Assembly (NCBI GenBank): GCA_963743575.1
Contig: CAVUQC010000007.1
Span: forward strand, 1,364,001 to 1,428,000
DNA from: DASUPK01 sp963743575
GTDB taxonomy: Bacteria; Actinomycetota; Thermoleophilia; Solirubrobacterales; 70-9
Length of the DNA stretch: 64,000 nucleotides
Direction of reading: 5' to 3'
The position numbers and the translations under genes are program-made. The notes under the pieces were generated by a model, which saw nothing but the letters and a program-made list of their open reading frames with translations, made no database searches and had not been told where the DNA came from. Positions 26,320 through 33,932 of the stretch are shown one piece after another. Numbering within the stretch: the stretch's first letter is position 1; the number at the start of each line of letters is the position of its first letter.

Positions 26320-26951
26320 TCCTCCTCGGGCTCGCCCGACTCCTCCGGCTGGTCGTCGGCCTCGAAGGCCGCGTCGTCCACAGCACGGTGGTACCGCTCG
26401 CCCAGAATCCCTCCGGCGATCGCGGCGAGCAGGGGGACCAGGGCGGCGGCGCCGATGATCACGCCCCAACCGCTCCCGAGCGGGCCGTCGCCGACTGGAT
26501 CGGCCGGCAGCGAGATCGAACTGCTCGGATCGAGCTCTCCGCCCGAGATCCAGGCCGCGATGGCCCCTGCGAGGACGAACAGTGCGCTGAGCAGCCAGAC
26601 GCCGAGCCCCTGACGCCAGCCGTCGAAGCGGGCCATTCTGCCGGCGACGTAGCCGCCGGTCAGGTAGCTGAACGCGAGAACTGCGACGGCGATCGCGCCG
26701 CCCGCCGTCAGCAGGTGGTCAAAGAGGGCTGCGGCAGTCTGGCCGAAGTCCGTCACGCCGGCCGCGACGAGGCCCCCGATCAGCATCGCTGTGAGGACGG
26801 CCGCCAGTCCGACGGCCGCGAGCAGCCCGAAGAACACGGTCTCCCACTGGATCCGGCGCCCGACGCGCTGGCGAATGCGGCGGCGGAGAATCGCCGGTTC
26901 GGTCGGGGCCGTCGGACGCATGGGCCGGTCAGCGGTGGGACTGATTCCCAT
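26223..26951 (-). CDS. Four-helix membrane protein
   Basis: The 242-residue protein has a polar N-terminus (about 1-40), four hydrophobic segments (around 45-70, 82-105, 118-138 and 165-190) and a charged acidic C-terminus. The short arginine-rich stretch before the first segment sets the cytoplasmic side. No family is recognised with confidence; it resembles small multi-pass actinobacterial proteins with GGYVAGRMAR loops. The last 30 residues are low-complexity and lie antisense to the PfkB gene, so the true end might be earlier if a frameshift is present. ATG at 26951 is used; other starts at 26921 and 26969 are possible. Confidence 0.65.
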   Translation of the reverse strand: MGISPTADRPMRPTAPTEPAILRRRIRQRVGRRIQWETVFFGLLAAVGLAAVLTAMLIGGLVAAGVTDFGQTAAALFDHLLTAGGAIAVAVLAFSYLTGGYVAGRMARFDGWRQGLGVWLLSALFVLAGAIAAWISGGELDPSSSISLPADPVGDGPLGSGWGVIIGAAALVPLLAAIAGGILGERYHRAVDDAAFEADDQPEESGEPEEDQPYGPGRARQAEPATAATSSEDSTVSPAARP

Positions 26952-26994
26952 GTCACCAATCCTGCGCACAGGGGCGGGCTTTCAAACGTCCGGT

Positions 26995-27612
26995 TCAGCT
27001 CTCCTTGACCACGGAATAGATGATCCGCTCGGCGACGTCGACGATCTCCTCGCCGATCCGGGTGCAGCGCCGGTAGAGCTCTCGGCTGGAGATTCGCTCG
27101 TTTCGCTGATCGATCGCGAGCAGCTCCGCCATGCCCCGGTAGTAGGAGTGTTCCAGCTCGCGCTCGGCGCGAATGGCGCGGTCGGCTGCCTCGCTGGCGG
27201 CGTCGTTGGATTTGGCCCCAAGTTGGTTGATCGCCTCCGCGATGTGAGCGACGGCACCGCGAATCAGCCCGGCCATCTCGGCGAGCCGCGCATCCGGCGG
27301 CGAGGACATCGCCTCGGACTCGCTGATCAGGTCCCGCGCGTAGTCGAGGATCCAGTCGATTCCGCGCGAGAGGGCAAACAGGTCCTCCGGGGCGATCGGC
27401 GTGATGAAGGCGTCCCGCAGCTGCTCGAGCAGCTCGCGCTTGGCCGTGTCACCTCGGTGCTCGATGCCTGGGAGCGCTTGGCCCGCGCCCTCATCTCCGG
27501 CGGCCCAGGAGGCGAACGCCTCGACTCCCTCCACTGTGATGCCGGCCTGCACCCCCAGCTGGCCGATCAGGTCAGGCGTGTCGGGCAGGAACCAGCGCCG
27601 CTTCCTCCTCAT
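26995..27612 (-). CDS. DUF47/PhoU-like phosphate transport accessory protein
   Basis: The 205-residue all-helical protein has the pattern of DUF47 (PhoU-like) proteins: RRWFLPDTPDLIGQL at the start, an E/R-rich four-helix region and a C-terminal RCTRIGEEIVDVAERI. It overlaps the end of the Pit transporter gene by ATGA, the classic pit-DUF47 operon. The partner is presumed to regulate or assist Pit-mediated phosphate uptake at the membrane. Confidence 0.9.
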   Translation of the reverse strand: MRRKRRWFLPDTPDLIGQLGVQAGITVEGVEAFASWAAGDEGAGQALPGIEHRGDTAKRELLEQLRDAFITPIAPEDLFALSRGIDWILDYARDLISESEAMSSPPDARLAEMAGLIRGAVAHIAEAINQLGAKSNDAASEAADRAIRAERELEHSYYRGMAELLAIDQRNERISSRELYRRCTRIGEEIVDVAERIIYSVVKES

Positions 27613-28622
27613 GTCAGCCACTGCCAGACCGCCAGCGTCCCCGCCGCGAGCAGGCCGGTGATCGGCATCGTGATCAGCCAGGCGAGCCCGATCTGCCTGA
27701 TCAGGGACCAGTTGACGTGGTGCAGGCGCCGGCGCCCCCAGCCGATGCCGACCACCGAGGAGGTGACCACCTGCGAGGTCGAGGTTGGCGCACCGAGAAG
27801 GGACGCCCCCAGGATCACCCCGGCGGACGAGGTCTGACTCGCCAGCCCCTCGATCTGCTGAAGGCGATAGATCCGCTGTCCCACGGTCCTGATGATCCTC
27901 CACCCGCCGAACGCCGTGCCCATCGTGAGGGCGATTGCGCAGACGAGGATCGACCAGGTGGGCGCGTCGTTGAGGGAACCGATCTTTCCGGCGCCGACCA
28001 GCAGCGCGGCGATCACACCCACCGCCTTCTGCGCGTCATTGGCGCCATGGCTGAACGCGAGTGCAGACGACATCCCCCACTGACCGGCGACGACCGACCC
28101 GTCCCAGGCGCGCGTCAGCCGCCTTCCCAGCCGGCGCAGCGCCCGGATGACCAGGAAGGCGACCACTCCCCCTAGCACGGGGAAGACGGCCAGTGCGATC
28201 AACGTCCCGAACACCCCCACCGGCTTCCCCGACTCGATGCCGCCCCAGTTGACGGCGTTGATCCCGCCCTCGACCACCGCGGCGCCGACGAGGCCGCCGA
28301 CCAGCGCATGGCCGGAGCTCGACGGCAACCCGAGCCACCAGGTCATCATGTTCCAGCCCACGGCGGCCGCTAGCCCGCAGCCGATCACCTCCGTGGTCTC
28401 CGACGGGGAGACGGTGACGATGCCGCCGATCGTGTCGGCGACCGCGGCCCCGACCACGAAGGGCCCGATCAGGTTGAAGATCGTTGCGAGGACGATCGCC
28501 TGCCCCGGCCGGGCCGCCCGGGTCGCAACCAGCGTCGCGATCGAGTTCGAGGCGTCGTGCAGCCCGTTCGTCACCGCGAAGCCGATCGCGAGGGCGATCG
28601 CGACCGCGAGGCCGAGGTCCAT
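27609..28622 (-). CDS. pit: Low-affinity inorganic phosphate transporter, Pit family
   Basis: The 337-residue polytopic protein carries the two inverted Pit signatures: NGLHDASNSIATLVATR near residue 20 and SHGANDAQKAVGVIAALL near 195, separated by a hydrophilic loop. It moves metal-phosphate with protons across the membrane. TAGAGT ends six bases before the ATG (leaderless arrangement), and the gene is followed by its DUF47 partner in a four-base overlap. Confidence 0.94.
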   Translation of the reverse strand: MDLGLAVAIALAIGFAVTNGLHDASNSIATLVATRAARPGQAIVLATIFNLIGPFVVGAAVADTIGGIVTVSPSETTEVIGCGLAAAVGWNMMTWWLGLPSSSGHALVGGLVGAAVVEGGINAVNWGGIESGKPVGVFGTLIALAVFPVLGGVVAFLVIRALRRLGRRLTRAWDGSVVAGQWGMSSALAFSHGANDAQKAVGVIAALLVGAGKIGSLNDAPTWSILVCAIALTMGTAFGGWRIIRTVGQRIYRLQQIEGLASQTSSAGVILGASLLGAPTSTSQVVTSSVVGIGWGRRRLHHVNWSLIRQIGLAWLITMPITGLLAAGTLAVWQWLT

Positions 28623-28646
28623 GCCCCGACTCTATGTCGCCGGGGG

Positions 28647-29501
28647 TCAGGCCTCGGGCTTCGGCGGTGGGTACTGGGAGCGCACGAAGCGGTCCCACAT
28701 GCGGTCGGTCATCAGGCTGCGCATCCCCATGACCACACGGGCCGAGGGCGTGACCTTGTAGCGGGTCGCCGGCCGCCGCGTGAGCAGCGCCTTCGCGATC
28801 TTCGCCGCGACCGCCTCTGGCCCGGCGCCGAATCTGGCCATCCCGCCCTTGTAGGCGTCGGCCGTCACCTTCGCCACGTCGGCGTTGAACTTCGCATAGG
28901 GACCGTGCTCGGAGACCTCGTCCAGGCTGCCGGCCGCCGTCTCGCCGAACTCGGTGACGATCAGGCCGGGCTCGATCACCACGACGTTGATGCCGAACTC
29001 CTTGACCTCGAAGCGGAGCGCGTCGGAGAGTGCCTCAACCGCGTGCTTGGTCGCGTGGTAGACGCCGCCGCCGGGGAAGGTCAGCTTGCCGCCCATCGAG
29101 CTCAGGTTCACGATCGTCCCCGAGCCCGCTCCGCGCATGCCCGGGAGGACCAGCTGGCACATCCTCATCAGCCCGAAGACGTTGGTCTCGAACTGCCGCC
29201 GGACGTTGTCCATCGGGATCGTCTCGATCGCGCCACTCTGGCTGTAGCCGGCGTTGTTGATCAGAGCGGCGATCGGGCCATCCTTCTCGACCTCCTCGAC
29301 GGCCTTCTCCATCGAGCCCTCGTCGGTCACGTCGAGCTCGCCCGTCTTGCAGCCCCTCTTGCCGAAGTCCTCGATCGCGTCCAGGCGCCGAGCGGTCGCG
29401 TGCACGTTCCAGCCATCGTCGGCGAGCCGCTCGGCGGTCGCCCGTCCGATCCCCGTCGAGCAGCCCGTGATCAGCACCGGCCGCGCCTTGTCGATCCCCA
29501 T
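28647..29501 (-). CDS. Short-chain dehydrogenase/reductase
   Basis: The 284-residue SDR has the cofactor motif TGCSTGIG (12-19), NNAG (82-85) and the catalytic Ser134/135-Tyr148-Lys152 triad (YHATK). ARR after the second strand suggests NADP preference. It is of the classical type, with a long C-terminal part like enzymes acting on bulky or lipid substrates. The ATG has a strong AAGGAGGAAGG ribosome binding site. It is divergent from the alcohol dehydrogenase gene, with 49 bases between. Confidence 0.92.
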   Translation of the reverse strand: MGIDKARPVLITGCSTGIGRATAERLADDGWNVHATARRLDAIEDFGKRGCKTGELDVTDEGSMEKAVEEVEKDGPIAALINNAGYSQSGAIETIPMDNVRRQFETNVFGLMRMCQLVLPGMRGAGSGTIVNLSSMGGKLTFPGGGVYHATKHAVEALSDALRFEVKEFGINVVVIEPGLIVTEFGETAAGSLDEVSEHGPYAKFNADVAKVTADAYKGGMARFGAGPEAVAAKIAKALLTRRPATRYKVTPSARVVMGMRSLMTDRMWDRFVRSQYPPPKPEA

Positions 29502-29550
29502 CGCCTTCCTCCTTAAGTCGGGCGCGTCGATCCTCTCATAGGCTCTGTCT

Positions 29551-30585
29551 ATGCGTGCGGTCACCTTCCAGGCTCCCGGCGAGGTCCAGGTCGACGATGT
29601 CGCCGAGCCCGAGCTGCTGGCGCCCGACGACGCGATCGTCCGGGTCGAGGCCAGCGGCATCTGCGGCTCGGACCTCCACATCTACCACGGGCGCGTCCAG
29701 ATCGAACCCGGTTTCGTGATCGGCCACGAGTTCGTCGGCGAGGTGATCGCGGCGGGTGACCAGGTCACCCGGGTGAGCGTCGGGGATCGGGTGCTCGGCA
29801 CCTACGGGACCGCATGTGGCGAGTGTTTCTTCTGCAAGCGCGAGGAGTTCCACAAGTGCGACGAGGCGCGGGTCTACGGGCACGGCAAGACGCTCGGCGA
29901 TCTGCGAGGCGCGCAGGCCGAGCAGGTGCTCGTTCCGCACGCCAACCTCACTCTGCGGAGGGTCCCGGAGGGCCTCTCCGACGACGTCGCTCTGTTCGCC
30001 GGCGACGTGATGGGCACCGGCTTCCACGCGATCGACTCCCGGCCGCTGGCCGAGGGCGAGAGCGCCGCCATCATCGGGTTGGGCCCGGTCGGGCTTTGCG
30101 CGGTTCAGGCCGCCAAGGCGGCGGGCGCCTCGCAGGTGATCGCGATCGACACCGTGGCCGACCGCCTGGCGATGGCTGAGTCCTTCGGGGCGACCCCGGT
30201 GCACCTGACCGAGCAGGACCCGCGCGCGGAGGTCAAGAAGCTGACCGAGGGGCGTGGGGTGGATCTGGCGGTGGAGGCTGTCGGCAACCCGCAGGCCCTG
30301 GACCTGGCCATGCGGCTGGCGCGGAAGGCGGGAACGGTGTCCGTCACGGGCGTCTACGCCGAGAAGACCGAGGTGCACATGGGCGTCCTCTGGATCAAGG
30401 CCCTCACCCTCACCAGCGGCCACGCCAACGTGATCAAGCACCTCGATCGTGTCCTCGAGCTGCTGTCGGCCGGCAAGCTGGATCCGGCGCCTCTCGTCAC
30501 TCACCACATGAAGCTGGACGAGGCTCCTGACGCCTACCGCGTTTACGACAACCGTGAGGCGCTCAAGATCGTTCTGGCGCCTTGA
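29551..30585 (+). CDS. Zinc-dependent medium-chain alcohol dehydrogenase
   Basis: The 344-residue MDR enzyme has the catalytic zinc site (Cys38, then GHE with His59/Glu60), the structural zinc cysteines Cys89, Cys92, Cys95 and Cys103, and a Rossmann domain with GLGPVGLCAVQAAKAAGA. It oxidises an alcohol or polyol with NAD(P); threonine and sorbitol dehydrogenase subfamilies are similar. TAGGCT ends six bases before the ATG, so the mRNA should be leaderless. The 3' end overlaps the convergent GST-like gene by 23 bases. Confidence 0.92.
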   Translation: MRAVTFQAPGEVQVDDVAEPELLAPDDAIVRVEASGICGSDLHIYHGRVQIEPGFVIGHEFVGEVIAAGDQVTRVSVGDRVLGTYGTACGECFFCKREEFHKCDEARVYGHGKTLGDLRGAQAEQVLVPHANLTLRRVPEGLSDDVALFAGDVMGTGFHAIDSRPLAEGESAAIIGLGPVGLCAVQAAKAAGASQVIAIDTVADRLAMAESFGATPVHLTEQDPRAEVKKLTEGRGVDLAVEAVGNPQALDLAMRLARKAGTVSVTGVYAEKTEVHMGVLWIKALTLTSGHANVIKHLDRVLELLSAGKLDPAPLVTHHMKLDEAPDAYRVYDNREALKIVLAP

Positions 30586-31303
30586 ACAGCTCGGCGGGCA
30601 GCAGGCCTGCCGGGAAGTCGTTGCCGAACTCCGGGACCAGCCGCATCGCGTGATCCGCCGCCGGGCGCCCGCGCGTGACGCGGTCAAGGTCCCGGACGGT
30701 GAGCAGGGCGCGGACCGAGGTTGCGATCTGGAAGTCGGCGGCGTTCTCCGCCTCGCCGCCGATCACTCCCTCGGCGATCAGCTCATCGACGTGATCGAGT
30801 ACCTCGGAGATCGCGGCGATTGCGTTCCGGATCTCCTCGTCGCTGTCGACCTTGTTGGCCATGAAGCGGGCAGTCGGTGCGTTGACCCACGCCGCGAGTT
30901 TGGGCAGCGGAACGCCGATCTCCTCGGCGATCATCACCCGCGTCTCCGGGCGGTGAACCGAGAGCCAGCGGACGATCCGCCGCGGCACGTCCTGGAGGGT
31001 CTCGTCGCCCCAGCGCTCGGCCTCCTCGACCTCGAGCCGCTTTTGCGGGTCAGCCGGGAAGAGCGGAGGCTCCGCCTTGAGCTCGTCCAGGGCACGCGAG
31101 ATGGCGCGAGACCCCTGAACCTTGCGCCCGTCCAGCCTGACGGCCGGGACGGTGCCACCGCGGAAGCCGCGTGTGCGCAGGAGCGCTGGGTGAAGTCCCG
31201 GCAGCAGCCAGATTGGCTTGTAGTCGAGGCCCTTGGCCTCCAGCTCGAGCCTGACTGTGTGGGAGGGCGGTGACGGCTGGGTGCCGTAGAGCTTGATCCC
31301 CAT
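30563..31303 (-). CDS. Glutathione S-transferase-like protein
   Basis: The 246-residue protein begins with a thioredoxin-fold domain (MGIKLYGTQPSPPSHTVRLELEAKG, with G-G-T-VPAV and a later SRAI segment equal to the SNAI glutathione-binding motif) and continues in an all-helical C-terminal domain. The active-site position reads PSPPSH, without a cysteine. Actinobacteria of this type rarely make glutathione, so another thiol or a non-catalytic role is possible. TAGGCT ends six bases before the ATG and overlaps the divergent YqgE promoter. Confidence 0.85.
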   Translation of the reverse strand: MGIKLYGTQPSPPSHTVRLELEAKGLDYKPIWLLPGLHPALLRTRGFRGGTVPAVRLDGRKVQGSRAISRALDELKAEPPLFPADPQKRLEVEEAERWGDETLQDVPRRIVRWLSVHRPETRVMIAEEIGVPLPKLAAWVNAPTARFMANKVDSDEEIRNAIAAISEVLDHVDELIAEGVIGGEAENAADFQIATSVRALLTVRDLDRVTRGRPAADHAMRLVPEFGNDFPAGLLPAELFKAPERS

Positions 31304-31309
31304 GCGTGG

Positions 31310-31319
31310 AGCCTATTGT
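31310..31319. promoter_or_regulatory. Overlapping divergent -10 elements (GST-like and YqgE genes)
   Basis: TAGGCT on the minus strand (31315 to 31310) is six bases before the GST-like ATG. TATTGT on the plus strand (31314-31319) is eight bases before the YqgE GTG. The two hexamers share two base pairs, so polymerase cannot occupy both at once. Confidence 0.5.
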
Positions 31320-31327
31320 CCGGGGGC

Positions 31328-31852
31328 GTGAACGAGAGCCTCAACGGCAAGCTGCTGATCGCGTCGCCCAGCATGCCGGACTACTTCCACCGGACCGTGA
31401 TCCTGATGGTCGAGCACTCCGAGGAGGGCGCGTTCGGCCTGGTGCTGAACAGGCCATCGGAGACGACCGTGGGTGAGGTCTCACCCGAACTCGCGGAGCT
31501 GATCGGCGATGAGCACCTCCTGCACGTCGGCGGCCCCGTGCAGCCGAATGCGGTGACGGCGATCGGCGAGCATCCGGACCCGGCCGAGGCCACCAAGCTG
31601 ATCGTCGGCACCGTCGGCATGGTTGACCTCGACGAGCCGCCCGAGCTCTCGCGTGTCCGCGTGTTCGCCGGTTACGCGGGCTGGGGAGCGGGCCAGCTCG
31701 ACGGCGAGCTCGAGCAGGAGTCCTGGATCGTGGAAGACGCCCACCCGGACGACCCGTTCGGGGACGGCGACCTGTGGTCCGACGTCCTGGCCCGAAAGGG
31801 CGGGGAGTTCGCCCTGCTGGCGCGGATGCCGGCGGACCCGTCGGTGAACTAG
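31328..31852 (+). CDS. YqgE/AlgH family protein
   Basis: The 174-residue protein matches the YqgE/AlgH family: GKLLIASPSMPDYFHRTVILMVEHSEEGAFGLVLNRP at the N-terminus, HVGGPVQ in the middle and GYAGWGAGQLDGELEQESW later. The family has a conserved fold but no agreed biochemical role. GTG at 31328 is chosen since the leaderless pattern places the transcript start there; a TTG at 31316 is in frame but would lie inside the promoter. Confidence 0.92.
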   Translation: MNESLNGKLLIASPSMPDYFHRTVILMVEHSEEGAFGLVLNRPSETTVGEVSPELAELIGDEHLLHVGGPVQPNAVTAIGEHPDPAEATKLIVGTVGMVDLDEPPELSRVRVFAGYAGWGAGQLDGELEQESWIVEDAHPDDPFGDGDLWSDVLARKGGEFALLARMPADPSVN

Positions 31853-31863
31853 GCACGACTGCC

Positions 31864-31981
31864 CTATGCTGGGCCCTCGGGTCGAGCAACCGCTCGATCA
31901 AAGAGGTGCCCCGCGTTTTCGCCGTCGTTGCCTCCGGGCACCCTCGCGTTCGCAGTGCACACCCCACATGGAGGGACCGAA
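31864..31981 (+). promoter_or_regulatory. Promoter and long 5' leader of the cold-shock gene
   Basis: TATGCT (31864-31869) is a good -10. The predicted leader of about 105 bases contains a small hairpin (GAGC-AACC-GCTC) and ends in GGAGGGA before the ATG. It contrasts with the leaderless genes nearby. Long structured leaders are usual in cold-shock mRNAs, where they act in temperature control; that use here is inferred. Confidence 0.4.
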
Positions 31982-32185
31982 ATGGCAACAGGAACCGTGA
32001 AGTGGTTCAGCGATGACAAGGGCTTCGGATTCATCACGCCGGATGAGGGCGACAAGGACGTCTTCGTGCATCACAGCGCCATCCAGGGCGATGGCTACAA
32101 GTCGCTCGCCGAAGGCGCGAAGGTCAGCTTCGACACCGAGCAGGGCGACAAGGGCCCGGCGGCCGCGAACGTCCAGGCGCTCTAG
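31982..32185 (+). CDS. Cold-shock protein, CspA family
   Basis: The 67-residue single cold-shock domain has RNP1 KGFGFI (13-18) and RNP2 VFVHH (27-31), with W8 and F-residues for stacking on single-stranded RNA/DNA. It is complete and of normal length. It is an RNA chaperone in the cytoplasm. GGAGGGA lies six bases before the ATG. It is followed after 11 bases by a 48-residue basic open frame on the same strand. Confidence 0.96.
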   Translation: MATGTVKWFSDDKGFGFITPDEGDKDVFVHHSAIQGDGYKSLAEGAKVSFDTEQGDKGPAAANVQAL

Positions 32186-32196
32186 GGGAACTGAAC

Positions 32197-32343
32197 ATGG
32201 CCTCAGGTGGCAAGCGCAAGACCACGATGGCGAAGCTCCAGCGTGAACGCAGGCTCCAGGAGCGCCGGCTTGAGAAGCAGGCCAAGAAGGCTGCGCGGAA
32301 GCAGGCGGCCGCAGAAGCCCGAGCCGACTCTCCGCCTGACTGA
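32197..32343 (+). CDS. Small highly basic helical protein (48 aa)
   Basis: The open frame begins MASGGKRKTTMAKLQRERRL and ends ARADSPPD. Nearly half of the residues are Lys or Arg and the rest are mostly Ala, Gln and Glu, arranged as one long amphipathic helix. It is 11 bases downstream of the cold-shock gene and probably cotranscribed. A GGGGAA sequence precedes the ATG. The composition suggests RNA or ribosome binding, but this is inference. It is missed when only longer frames are considered, because the secreted hydrolase frame overlaps its 3' part. Confidence 0.6.
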   Translation: MASGGKRKTTMAKLQRERRLQERRLEKQAKKAARKQAAAEARADSPPD

Positions 32344-32362
32344 ATCAGCAACGTTCCGTCTG

Positions 32363-33385
32363 TTGCGGTTGCTGGTCCTGGCCGGGATCAGCGTCGCTCT
32401 GCTCGCCTCCTCCGTAAGCGCGCAGACCACCGTCAAGCAGCCGCCGCAGCCGAAGAAGGGGCCGGGCGGCCAAGCACATCCCAATCGGGGCTGGCGAGTG
32501 AGCGCTGGAGGCGCGGGCAATGACGCCTGGTACGCGTTCGAGCCAACCAAGCCAAGGCCGCGGAAGGCCCCGCTCGCGGTCGTCATGCACGGCTACTACG
32601 AGTTCGCGGGCTTCGACCAGCTCTACGCCTTCATCCGCCACACGGTGCGCAGCGGAAGCGTCGTCATCTACCCGCGCTGGCAGACCGGCATTGCGGATCC
32701 ATGCCCGGGTCCCTTCAACATCGAGCCCTGCATCAACTCGGCGGTCAACGGAATCCGCGGAGCCATCTCCTATCTGCAATCGAGCAGGAGCCGTGTTCAT
32801 CCGCAGCTGCGCAAGGCGAGCTACTTCGGCTTCTCCTTCGGCGGAATCATCACCGCCGACCTCGCGAACCGGTACCGGTCATTGGAGCTTCCCATGCCGA
32901 GGGCGATCTTCCTCGACGATCCCCACGACGGTGGGTTCAACGGATTCGGTGAGCCCGCGCTCGACGACTCGCTGGCCGGCATTCCCCCGAGCGTCAAGTT
33001 CGAGTGCCACTCCGGTGCGAATGGCGTCATCTCGGAGCCCGGCAAGGAGAACTCCAGCTGCAACGCCGTCTTCCCGCTGCTCGGGCAGATCCCCGACCGC
33101 AACAAGGATCTCGTCCTGACGCACACCGATTCGCATGGCCAGCCGACGCTGTCCTCCCAGCACGGGGTTTGCTCCGGCGGCCCGGGATTCGGCGGGCCTC
33201 CCAATGCCTATGACTGGAACTTCTGCTGGAAGGTCTGGGACGCCCTGCGGAGCTGCGCCTACTCGGGCACCTACTGCAACTCCGCCCTCGGCGACACCCG
33301 TGCCCACCGGTCCATGGGCCGCTGGAGCGACGGCGTCCCGGTCATCCCGCTGAAGATCCAGGACGCCGCACCGATCGGTCCGTAG
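32363..33385 (+). CDS. Secreted alpha/beta hydrolase
   Basis: The product (340 residues from a TTG start) has a signal sequence (RLLVLAGISVALLASSVSAQ) and an alpha/beta hydrolase core: VVMHGYYEFAG (oxyanion strand), nucleophile elbow YFGFSFGG, an aspartate region near FLDDPHDGG and a histidine in THTDSHGQP. Six or more cysteines fit an extracellular enzyme. It may be an esterase or depolymerase. No ATG or GTG is well placed: TTG at 32363 begins exactly before the signal sequence, and the frame extends upstream through the small basic gene, so the start is uncertain. Confidence 0.72.
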   Translation: MRLLVLAGISVALLASSVSAQTTVKQPPQPKKGPGGQAHPNRGWRVSAGGAGNDAWYAFEPTKPRPRKAPLAVVMHGYYEFAGFDQLYAFIRHTVRSGSVVIYPRWQTGIADPCPGPFNIEPCINSAVNGIRGAISYLQSSRSRVHPQLRKASYFGFSFGGIITADLANRYRSLELPMPRAIFLDDPHDGGFNGFGEPALDDSLAGIPPSVKFECHSGANGVISEPGKENSSCNAVFPLLGQIPDRNKDLVLTHTDSHGQPTLSSQHGVCSGGPGFGGPPNAYDWNFCWKVWDALRSCAYSGTYCNSALGDTRAHRSMGRWSDGVPVIPLKIQDAAPIGP

Positions 33386-33394
33386 GAGGCGCCG

Positions 33395-33643
33395 CTAGTC
33401 CGTGGACTCGTAGGCGACCTGAACGTGCTCGCGAGCCACGGCGATGAACGAGCGCTCGACCGGCGGCTCGCCGCCCCGGCCGCTGACCACCGCGTTCACC
33501 AGCGGGATGAATTCGACGCCCTCACGATTGAGCAGATCGGAGAGCCTGCTGTGGAAGCCCTCGGCGGGCAGGGTGACGTCGCCCACGATCCTGTACCGCT
33601 CCGTCTCGAGCACGACGCGCTGCCGCCTTGTTCCGTCGGTCAT
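33395..33643 (-). CDS. Small conserved protein, RYRIVGDVTLP type (DUF6812-like)
   Basis: The 82-residue protein begins MTDGTRRQRV and has ERYRIVGDVTLPAEGFHSRLSDLLN followed by a strand with FIPLVNAVV. I recall this pattern from the DUF6812 family of small bacterial proteins, but not with certainty. It is soluble and its function is unknown. GATACT ends six bases before the ATG, another leaderless-like arrangement. Confidence 0.7.
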   Translation of the reverse strand: MTDGTRRQRVVLETERYRIVGDVTLPAEGFHSRLSDLLNREGVEFIPLVNAVVSGRGGEPPVERSFIAVAREHVQVAYESTD

Positions 33644-33737
33644 GACTGAAGTATCGGCGGTCGCCGTGCGACCTTGAGCCGCGCCGTTTCGGATACGGTC
33701 GCCGCTTCGCTGGGGAGCGGTCCAGGCCCAGGCGCCG

Positions 33738-33932
33738 GTGAGCGAGCTGACCGCGGGCGAGGTGGTGCGCGACGACAAGGGCAAGACGCTGGGGATGTTC
33801 GGAAACGCGGAGCAACGGGTTCGCATCGACTTCAACCAGGTGGCGCTGGCCGTCTGGATCCCGCTCGATCGCCAGGCGGAGGCGGAGAACTTCGTCGTCG
33901 ACGTCAACAGGGCGATCGGCGCGTCGGACTAG
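33738..33932 (+). CDS. Small hypothetical protein (64 aa)
   Basis: The short product starts MSELTAGEVVRDDKGKTLGM from GTG and has a compact alpha/beta pattern with VWIPLDRQAEAENFVVDVNRAI. A TACGGT -10 candidate lies about 45 bases upstream. The codon pattern is like that of neighbouring genes. The stop shares a CTAG with that of the convergent ZIP gene. No family recognised. Confidence 0.5.
   Translation: MSELTAGEVVRDDKGKTLGMFGNAEQRVRIDFNQVALAVWIPLDRQAEAENFVVDVNRAIGASD

Noticed and set aside
33395..33907. Longer form (170 residues) of the DUF6812-like protein
   Set aside because: The extra N-terminal part lies antisense to the 64-residue gene and across the control region; the ATG at 33643 with a -10 six bases away is better.
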